The position numbers and the translations under genes are program-made. The notes under the pieces were generated by a model. It searched no databases and was not told the DNA's origin. It was given only the letters and a program-made list of their open reading frames with translations. This document shows, in pieces, positions 1-7,100 of a stretch of DNA of 64,000 nucleotides. Every line of letters starts with the position of its first letter. Position 1 is the first letter of the stretch. The DNA comes from Candidatus Woesearchaeota archaeon. Its GTDB lineage: Archaea > Nanobdellota > Nanobdellia > Woesearchaeales > B29-G15. The stretch lies in assembly GCA_017610005.1 (NCBI GenBank), contig JAFCCU010000001.1:16371-80370 (forward strand), read 5' to 3'.

Positions 1-228
1 ATTTTAAAAGATAAAATTAGAAAAGAAAAATTTAAGTGTTTTTTAGTTGGAAAATTTAAAAATAAAAATTTAATTGTACAACCTTCTTTTAACTCAATTT
101 CTCAAGGCACAGATGTTGCTCACAGTAAGTTAATAAGTCCATTTCTGGCGCAGGATATTATGAATTTTAAGGTGTTTATCGTAGGGGATAAAGTGTATAA
201 CTTTGGTCCTTTACAAGAACTTATTTAA
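1..228 (+). CDS. SbcD/Mre11-related archaeal metallophosphoesterase, C-terminal fragment
   Basis: The frame is open from base 1 and stops with TAA at 226-228, so only the last 75 residues of a gene that starts outside the window are present. The tail reads KCFLVGKFKNKNLIVQPSFN, then a QGTD segment, an SPFL motif and a KVYNFGPLQEL end. This matches the C-terminus I associate with archaeal SbcD-related phosphoesterases (a VLPSFN...G.DV...SPLL pattern). The metal-binding motifs lie upstream and cannot be seen, so the family call rests on the tail alone. The 3' end overlaps the convergent thioredoxin gene by 18 bp. Confidence 0.55.
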   Translation: MLKDKIRKEKFKCFLVGKFKNKNLIVQPSFNSISQGTDVAHSKLISPFLAQDIMNFKVFIVGDKVYNFGPLQELI

Positions 229-522
229 CTTTTCAGTAAATTGTTCTTTATTAAACATTCCAGAGAAACGATCAACTTCTTCTCCATCCTTCAATATTAA
301 GACAGTTGGAATAGATCTAATTTCAAATTTAGTTGCTAAATCTTGGTCTTCATCTGTATTGACTTTATAAAATTTCATACCCTTAATCTCTTCAGAGACT
401 TCTTTAAATGTTGGACCAAATAATTTGCATGGACCACACCATGGAGCCCAAAAATCAATTACTGTTAACCCTGTTGTTGTTTCGCTCTCAAAATTTTCCT
501 TTGTAAGATCAGTATAAGCCAT
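211..522 (-). CDS. trxA: Thioredoxin
   Basis: A 103-residue single-domain thioredoxin, the usual family length. It carries the redox motif WCGPCK at about residues 28-33, after the VIDFWAPWC strand, and the cis-proline motif SIPT near residue 71, followed by a VLILKDGEEVDRFSG strand pair. It should act as a cytoplasmic disulfide reductase for client proteins. A TATA-like CTTTTAAAG sits about 25 nt upstream of the ATG (near 543-551), which suggests a leaderless or nearly leaderless transcript. It is convergent with the metallophosphoesterase fragment and divergent from metK. Confidence 0.95.
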   Translation of the reverse strand: MAYTDLTKENFESETTTGLTVIDFWAPWCGPCKLFGPTFKEVSEEIKGMKFYKVNTDEDQDLATKFEIRSIPTVLILKDGEEVDRFSGMFNKEQFTEKLNKFL

Positions 523-603
523 TATTAAAAGAAATTGTAAACTCTTTAAAAGCTTATTGTTGTCACTGTTACAAGAAAATTTATTATATGTTTTTTTAGT
601 GGT

Positions 604-617
604 AAATTTTATATATC
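604..617 (+). promoter_or_regulatory. Probable archaeal TATA box for metK
   Basis: The A/T run AAATTTTATATATC lies about 33-46 nt upstream of the metK ATG at 650. It would place the transcription start near 640, just before the ribosome binding site GGTGAGG (640-646). Pattern reading only. Confidence 0.5.
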
Positions 618-649
618 AGTTGTAAGAAATATAATCTCGGGTGAGGAGT

Positions 650-1801
650 ATGAAAGGAACTTATGTATTAACTTCAGAATCAGTAACAGAAGGGCATCCT
701 GATAAGGTTGCAGATCAAATCTCAGATGCTATTGTAGATGCAATGATTTCTCAAGATCCTGAATCAAGAGTGGCTTGTGAAACTCTTTGTACAACTGGAA
801 TGGTTTTAATTGCAGGGGAAGTCACAACAAAAGCTTATGTGGATATTCCTGAAATTGCAAGAAAAACAATTAAGGAAATTGGATATGACAGCCCAACTTA
901 TGGATTTGATTATAATTCAGTTGCAGTTTTAACAACAATTCATGAACAATCTCCTGATATTGCTATGGGTGTAGATGTCACAGATTCACGTGAAGAAGGC
1001 GCTGGTGATCAAGGCATGATGTTTGGGTATGCTTGTAATGAAACAGAAGAATTAATGCCAATGACAATTTCACTTTCTCATAAACTTGTAAGACAATTAG
1101 CAAAAGTCAGAAAGGATAAAACCCTTGATTATTTGGGGCCTGATGGTAAAAGCCAAGTGAGTGTTGAATATACTGATGGCAAAGTAAATAGAGTAACAGC
1201 TGTTGTTGTTTCAACCCAACACACTGCAGAAGTTAATCTTGAAAAAATTAGAGAAGATATTATTGAACATGTAATAACTCCTATTGTTGGAGAATATACA
1301 GATGATGAAACTGTAATCCATGTAAACCCAACAGGAAGATTTGTTAAAGGGGGCCCAGCAGCTGATACTGGCCTAACTGGAAGAAAAATTATTGTTGATA
1401 GTTATGGTGGCATTGGGAGGCATGGCGGAGGAGCTTTTTCAGGAAAAGACCCAACTAAAGTGGATCGTTCAGGGGTTGCTAATGCAAGGTATATTGCAAA
1501 AAATATTGTTGCAGCAGGTTTAGCTGATCAATGTGAAGTTCAAGTATCTTATGCAATTGGAATAGCTGAACCAACTTCATTTGTTGTATATACATTTGGA
1601 ACTGGCAAATATCCAGATGAGATGATAACAAAAGTTGCAAGAAAAATTTTTCCATTAAAACCAGGCGAGATTATTGAACATTTAGATCTTAGAAAACCTA
1701 TTTGGAAGAAAAGCTCAGTATATGGTGCATTTGGTAGAGATGGTTTTCCTTGGGAAAAAACAGATAAGGTTGAAGAACTCAAAGAAGCATTAGAGGAGTA
1801 G
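650..1801 (+). CDS. metK: S-adenosylmethionine synthetase, bacterial/eukaryotic type
   Basis: A 383-residue MetK that makes S-adenosylmethionine from ATP and methionine. Diagnostic motifs are [16 protein letters not shown] near the N-terminus, [12 protein letters not shown] in the middle and [16 protein letters not shown] toward the C-terminus. These belong to the bacterial/eukaryotic family, not to the divergent archaeal MAT family found in most Euryarchaeota. I chose ATG 650 rather than the in-frame GTG at 641 because GGTGAGG at 640-646 is a good ribosome binding site that overlaps that GTG. The 3' end overlaps the convergent membrane-protein gene by 23 bp. The product would supply methyl groups to the methyltransferases in this window. 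Confidence 0.95.
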   Translation: MKGTYVLTSESVTEGHPDKVADQISDAIVDAMISQDPESRVACETLCTTGMVLIAGEVTTKAYVDIPEIARKTIKEIGYDSPTYGFDYNSVAVLTTIHEQSPDIAMGVDVTDSREEGAGDQGMMFGYACNETEELMPMTISLSHKLVRQLAKVRKDKTLDYLGPDGKSQVSVEYTDGKVNRVTAVVVSTQHTAEVNLEKIREDIIEHVITPIVGEYTDDETVIHVNPTGRFVKGGPAADTGLTGRKIIVDSYGGIGRHGGGAFSGKDPTKVDRSGVANARYIAKNIVAAGLADQCEVQVSYAIGIAEPTSFVVYTFGTGKYPDEMITKVARKIFPLKPGEIIEHLDLRKPIWKKSSVYGAFGRDGFPWEKTDKVEELKEALEE

Positions 1802-2480
1802 ATGCAGTTGCTATGTAACTTCCTGCAAATATCGTAGCAATAACCCAAGAGATAATATAGATTGGGAGGGCAGTTACATACCAGATTAACTCTTTTCTTT
1901 CTTTTATATCTTTAATTATAAATACATTTAAAACCACAAAAAATAGTAGACTTGAAATTATTGGATTGTGGGGAACTCCCACGGTTTGTAAAAAATCTAA
2001 TGCCCCTCTTGGATTATTAAGTTTTAAATATTTATATATCTTAGATTTAGTTAAAAATACCACAAAAATTAATGTTAGGGAGATAAATGAAGATAATGTG
2101 CCTGCTAAAATTTCATATTTTGATTTAGCTGTAAATATCTCAATACTTTTTTTAATTATATACCCTCCAATTAGGGCCATAAACAATATTAAGAGATAAT
2201 GCCCAACATAACCTCCTTTTCCAAAGCCTGAATAGAATATAATTGGAATGGTAAGGATAGTAAGAACAGCCCCCAATGCAAAAATTAAAATTATAAAAAT
2301 TTTAAGAGAAAATTTATTTTCTGGCTTAGTTATTGGAATTGGTTCTTTTAAATTTTCAAATAATGAATCCACTTCTTCGCCAGAATACCCTGTTTCAATC
2401 ATTACTTCTTTAATTTCATCATGAGAATATCCTTTTTTTATGTTAGAGTTGATATACTCAACTACTTCTTCATCGGGCAT
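1779..2480 (-). CDS. Membrane protein with N-terminal UBA-like helical motif
   Basis: A 233-residue protein of unknown function. The first 45 residues contain two short helices with a repeated GYSxDEI / GYSGEEV pattern ([20 protein letters not shown]), which resembles the UBA/CUE-like N-terminal segments seen in DPANN membrane proteins. After a charged linker come five or six hydrophobic segments (for example [20 protein letters not shown] and [14 protein letters not shown]), so it is an integral membrane protein. I see no catalytic motif. It is convergent with metK and overlaps its end. Confidence 0.6.
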   Translation of the reverse strand: MPDEEVVEYINSNIKKGYSHDEIKEVMIETGYSGEEVDSLFENLKEPIPITKPENKFSLKIFIILIFALGAVLTILTIPIIFYSGFGKGGYVGHYLLILFMALIGGYIIKKSIEIFTAKSKYEILAGTLSSFISLTLIFVVFLTKSKIYKYLKLNNPRGALDFLQTVGVPHNPIISSLLFFVVLNVFIIKDIKERKELIWYVTALPIYIISWVIATIFAGSYIATASTPLMLL

Positions 2481-2537
2481 AAGGACTAATTTTACCTTAT
2501 GGGTATATTAATTTTTCTAAAAAAATCAATAAAAAGT

Positions 2538-3503
2538 TTATTTAGGCCCAAAAACATCCATTAAATCAATAGTCTCTTCAGCATATTTCTTTTTTGGCTT
2601 TTCTTCAACTTCCGAGTTTTGCTCTCCAGACTCTGAGCTTTGTTCTGTAACCTCCGGACTGCTGACTCCAGACTCTTCTGGGCTTTGAGCTACAGGCTCT
2701 TGGCTTTCAACTTCCGACTTCAAACTTCCGACTTCAAACTGTTCTGGTTCTTCTTGGATCATTCTTTTTTCTTCGAGAGAATCATCTGGCATTAGTTCAT
2801 TTAATGGTTTTTCTTCTTGAGTTATGTCAAAATCATTAACTGGTTGTGAAGGCGTTTCAATAACTGGTTTGAATTCTTCAACAGGCTCAATAGGTTGTTG
2901 TGGTGATTCATATTCTTCATAACCTTCAAAACCAATAGGCTCCGAGCTTTGAGCTGTGGGCTCCGAGCTTTGAGCTTTGAGCTGTGAAATTGGTTCTTCA
3001 GACTTCAGACTTCTAACTTCAGACTCTTGTTGGCTTTCCTCTCCAGACTCCAGACTCCCGACTCCAGACTCCAGACTATTAACTTCCAACTGTTCTGTTT
3101 CCACAATTTGTTCAGCTTGATCCATAATAGAAGGTTCAGTTTTTACAACAGGTTCTTCTGGACTTTGAGAAGGTTCTGAAATTGGTTCTTCAGACTTCAG
3201 ACTTCTAACTTCAGACTTCTCTTCTTCAGACTCAATAAACGCTTCTTTAACAGCCAGTGTCTCCTGACTGCTGACTCCCGACTCCAGACTGTTAGACTCC
3301 AGATTTTTCTTTGAGCCTTCATAATCCTTAATGTCTGTCTCAACCTTTTTGACGGGAGACTTTCTCTCAGGAATTTCTTCTGGCTTAGAAGCAAAGGATT
3401 GGCCGAGCATCATTTCTGCTCGTCTGATGGCTTCGTCTTGAGATGAAGCAAGACCATTTTTCTTAAGATTTTCAGCAAGTTTGATAACTTCTTCGGATAC
3501 CAT
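2538..3503 (-). CDS. Low-complexity Glu/Ser/Pro-rich protein built from heptamer-repeat DNA
   Basis: A 321-residue protein of unknown function. Residues 1-45 form an ordinary charged helical segment (SEEVIKLAENLKKNG, then a DEAIRRAEMMLG helix). The last 18 residues (KKKYAEETIDLMDVFGPK) also look conserved. Everything between is low complexity, rich in E, S, P and Q, with recurring blocks such as SLKSEEPIS, SLESGVGSLESGEES and QSSEP. The DNA under these blocks is made of 7-bp units (GACTCCA, GACTTCA and GAGCTTT types). Because 7 is not a multiple of 3, three units encode a 7-residue repeat. I chose ATG at 3503; an in-frame TTG at 3509 is possible. The ends look functional and the middle disordered. 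Confidence 0.6.
   Translation of the reverse strand: MVSEEVIKLAENLKKNGLASSQDEAIRRAEMMLGQSFASKPEEIPERKSPVKKVETDIKDYEGSKKNLESNSLESGVSSQETLAVKEAFIESEEEKSEVRSLKSEEPISEPSQSPEEPVVKTEPSIMDQAEQIVETEQLEVNSLESGVGSLESGEESQQESEVRSLKSEEPISQLKAQSSEPTAQSSEPIGFEGYEEYESPQQPIEPVEEFKPVIETPSQPVNDFDITQEEKPLNELMPDDSLEEKRMIQEEPEQFEVGSLKSEVESQEPVAQSPEESGVSSPEVTEQSSESGEQNSEVEEKPKKKYAEETIDLMDVFGPK
2600..3310. repeat. Dispersed and tandem heptamer repeats inside a coding gene
   Basis: Runs of related 7-mers occur throughout, for example CTCCAGACTCC, GACTGCTGACTCC, GACTTCAGACTTC and GAGCTTTGAGCTGT. They are translated in the minus-strand gene. The same words recur at 3816-3885 and, in reverse complement, at 21019-21057 and 21166-21204. 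Confidence 0.7.
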
Positions 3504-3557
3504 TGTCAAGGGGTGCTAAGAGTGTGGTGTTTTTTAATGATTATTGTGTTAAAAACT

Positions 3558-4103
3558 CTATTTTAGAAGTAATATCAGATCTTTACTAGAATTTATTTCA
3601 TCTAGAATTTCAAATTTATCGTCAAGAAGCTTGTAAATTTTTTTAAAATTTTTAGCTCTTTTTAATATACTTATTACTTTTGTACCTTTAACAACTCTTT
3701 TTAACTCTTTTATTGCAAGTGAATAATCATTAAAGTTATGAATTGCAGTTAATGAAATTGCACAATCAAAACAATTATCCTTAAAAGGCAAATGTTCAGC
3801 AAAACCACAGACAGTCTGAAGTCGGAAGTCGGAAGTCGGAAGTCGGAAGTCGGAAGTCGGAAGTTTGAAGTTTGAAGTTTGAAGTTTTCTTGACTCTTTG
3901 AGCATTTCAATACTGGGGTCTATTCTTATTTTTGTGCAATCAAAGTTTTTGCTGGCAATCCCGGTTCCACATCCTAAGTCTAATAGAAGATCTGTTTTTT
4001 TAACTGAAAATTTTGCTTTTATTAATTTAATTTTTTCAAATTGTTCTTCTTCATATAATTTGTTGTAAGAACTAGCTATATTCCCATAGCCTATACTATT
4101 CAT
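3558..4103 (-). CDS. Class I SAM-dependent methyltransferase with a heptamer-encoded insertion
   Basis: A Methyltransf_11-type enzyme of about 181 residues. Motif I is LLLDLGCGTGIAS, followed by an acidic-strand region (RIDPSIEMLKES) and an HLPFKDNCFDCAISLTAIHNF stretch typical of small-molecule or RNA methyltransferases. The substrate is unknown. Between the helix ending ESRK and the strand VCGFAEHLPF lies a segment with two copies of LPTSDFR, encoded by about ten 7-bp tandem repeats (3816-3885). It looks like a repeat inserted into a normal fold. I prefer ATG 4103 because the family usually begins just before an ASSYNKLYxEEQ-type motif; an upstream ATG at 4148 would overlap the giant gene by 53 bp instead of 8. 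Confidence 0.7.
   Translation of the reverse strand: MNSIGYGNIASSYNKLYEEEQFEKIKLIKAKFSVKKTDLLLDLGCGTGIASKNFDCTKIRIDPSIEMLKESRKLQTSNFKLPTSDFRLPTSDFRLQTVCGFAEHLPFKDNCFDCAISLTAIHNFNDYSLAIKELKRVVKGTKVISILKRAKNFKKIYKLLDDKFEILDEINSSKDLILLLK
3816..3885. repeat. Tandem 7-bp repeat (about 10 units) within the methyltransferase gene
   Basis: On the plus strand: one CTGAAGT, six CGGAAGT and three TTGAAGT in succession. Translated on the minus strand, three units give the heptapeptide LPTSDFR. Sub-variants cluster as blocks, as expected from slippage or unequal crossover. Confidence 0.9.
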
Positions 4104-7100
4104 AGTCCATTGGTTGGATAATATTTTCTTCATCTTTTTCCTTTGCATAAAGCGTAGTTATCCCCTCTGTGTGATCAAATATCAATTTGTTTACTGGGCC
4201 CCTCACAGTAACCTTATTATAAGGGATTTGAGGTGTATATACTGGCATGAGTTCATATTCATAATCTTTTGAACCGCGAGCTCTAAATGTCCAACTTAGC
4301 ATATCTGAATCTGAATCTTTTAAGTACCTTGTGGATCTATCATTTAAGCTTATATCAAGACCGCAGGAAGGGCAGGTTCCATTACAATCTAAATCTTCTT
4401 CATCACAGTTTGTAGTGTAATCTTCACAATGGTTTTCAAAAAATATCCCTTCAACACAAGAGTTACTTCCAATGATGCAAAAGTTGTCCATAATCCCTTG
4501 ATCTCCACAACAATCTTGTGCATCATCTGACCAATTAAAGTCATTGCAAATTTCACAGCCTTCAAGTGAGTCTGCAGAAGTAAAACATGTTAATTCACAA
4601 CTATTTGAGTAGTTATACTCTCCGTATTCTGAGAGGCCACAAAAACCAACCCCACACCCATTTGATGGGCAAGGTTTATCCACCCAAATACCATTAGAAT
4701 CATATGGAGAACTTAGTTCATAATTATTACTAACCCACACTCTTGCACTCCAATTTTCCGCTCTTACAGTTACATCATAGTCTACTCCTTCTTGCCTTTG
4801 GTTAACGCCTTCCTGATACAACTTTTCTAATTCAGAGTCAGTAATTGCTGAATTAAAAAGTTTAACTTCATCAATCTGCCCATCTAAAAAATTACCGATA
4901 AATAGTTCTGCAGTATTTGCATCAATTACGCCAGTGTAATCTTGACTAATTACTTGTTGACCATTAATATACAAAGAGATTGCACTCCCGTTATATTTAA
5001 TTGCATATTGTTTCCATTCTTCTTTACCTGTAAACTCATAATCAACTTCTTGGTCATTTACAATCCCCTTAATCTTTGATCCAATTGGAGATAATTTCAT
5101 ACCATAACTAGCTTCTTTATTGGCAAGGGTTGCATACTCTACTTCAGGTATTTCTTCCCCTCCTGTGCCTGAAATTGGAATCAAATAATACCCATCTTTG
5201 CTAGTTAGGTGTTCAATAAGTTTAACTCCTGGACAGGTGGGCGAAATTTCTTCGATACTTTTTGCATTTGGGCATAAAATTACGGAACCTGTTTCTGAAC
5301 CGGCTGGAACATGCAATGTAAACGAGTTTGATACTTCTGGATAGTCTGTTACATTTATAGATAGCAAAGATTTAGATTCAGCAGGATTTGAAATACCTAT
5401 AATCTCTGAAAGATTAACATCTTGGTTGTAAAAATCAACTGTGAAATTAGCAATTGGATTTCCAGAATCAAGGAGCAGCACATTTTGAGGGCCATAAACT
5501 GAGTTAATTTCTAAATTTTTAGTGCGGTCTTCCATTAAAGTTAATGATAATCCTTCTGGAAGCTCTTCAATTGAATACCCTTCAGTTGAAAAATTATAAA
5601 ACCGAGTTTGGAATCCCGGGTCCATCTCACTTGACACAGTTAGCCGCCATTCATATAAATTATTTGCAATGGGGATTTCCCAGGTCACATTTGCATAAGC
5701 CCCATTTGGAACTAAGAAATCTTGATCAATTAAATCTTCATTTTTATCATAAAATCTAACCCACATAACTTGCTCTGCAACATTTGTTATTGTGACATTT
5801 AATACTATGCTTGTAGGGGGCACTAAACTTTCTTCAATTGGATTATTAATTGTTACTCTTGTGGGTTCAGCTTCTTCTAGTGCCCCTCCATTTTCTATTT
5901 TGAATGAATAAAATCCTCCTTGTGAAACTTGATTAGTTAAGAGTTCAACATTAGCACAATTTCTTGAAACTTCTTCAAAAGTAGTTGCTTGTTTGCACAA
6001 GTAAATTGCCCCAATATCATTTCCTATTGGTACTTGCAAGGAGAAATTATCTCCTACAAATGGATAAGAAACTCTATTAAAATAAATCATGCTTTTTCCA
6101 GGTTCAGATTTAATAACTGCTTCACTTAAGTCTCTATTTGCATAAAAGGATATTGTGGTATTTCCTACTTCTGCTCCATTATAACTAAACATTACATTAT
6201 GCTCTCCATAAAGATAAGTTGTTGTTGGATCAATTATTGGACTTCCAACTAATGTTGTTGTAACAAGGTTTGGTAGGGTGCTAATTCTATAACCTTGTGT
6301 AATAAAGTTAAAAGTTTCTGAAATTACATTTTGTATAGGGTGGCTAACAATAACATACCAAGAATGAGGTGTTTTAACATCAGATAAATCCCAGTCAACA
6401 CTGGCTGTCTGGCCATCACCTACATCTTCCACATACCCGATTAATGAGCCATCGCTTGAATCATAAAAGGATACATTCCCAAAAATTGCATATCCATTTT
6501 CAACCAACACACTTAAAGAAACAACAGTGGGTGGTATGGTTTCATCACCATTAACAGGACTGAGAAGGGTGATATTAAAGATTTCTTCATTTTCTTGTTC
6601 ACCATACCACTCAAAGTTGTCGATAGCTGTATTAAAATTAGATTTAAAATAATCAGAATCTCTGGCGATACTTGAGACTCTTATTTCATCGAACAAACCA
6701 GTAACTCCATTTCCAATTTCTAATGGGATTAAATTTGCAGGGATTACACTCCCTATTAGTTTTTGATCTTTAATAATGCCGTCAAGATACAGTTTTAAGG
6801 TGTTAGCATTATAAGTTGCAGCAATGTAATTCCATCCAGAATTAAGCTCTGTTGAGATATTTTGATTGTTGATAAATGCTACAACTTCATTACCTTTTTG
6901 TTCGAGTTGGTAAATGCTTCTACCCTTGCCAATTAGAATTTTTGGTGGAGAATTGTCTACTGTTTTTCTAACCCATACTTCTAAAGTTACTTCACCTCTC
7001 AGATTTAAACTCGCTGAAGCAGGAATTGTTAAAACTGAACTTATGTTTGCTGCACTGCCGATTATTCCATTTTCATAAACAGGTAATCCCCCTGCACTGT

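Noticed and set aside
1549..1848. Minus-strand open frame of 99 codons across the metK end
   Set aside because: It is a shadow of metK, which has full family motifs, and it shows no domain of its own.
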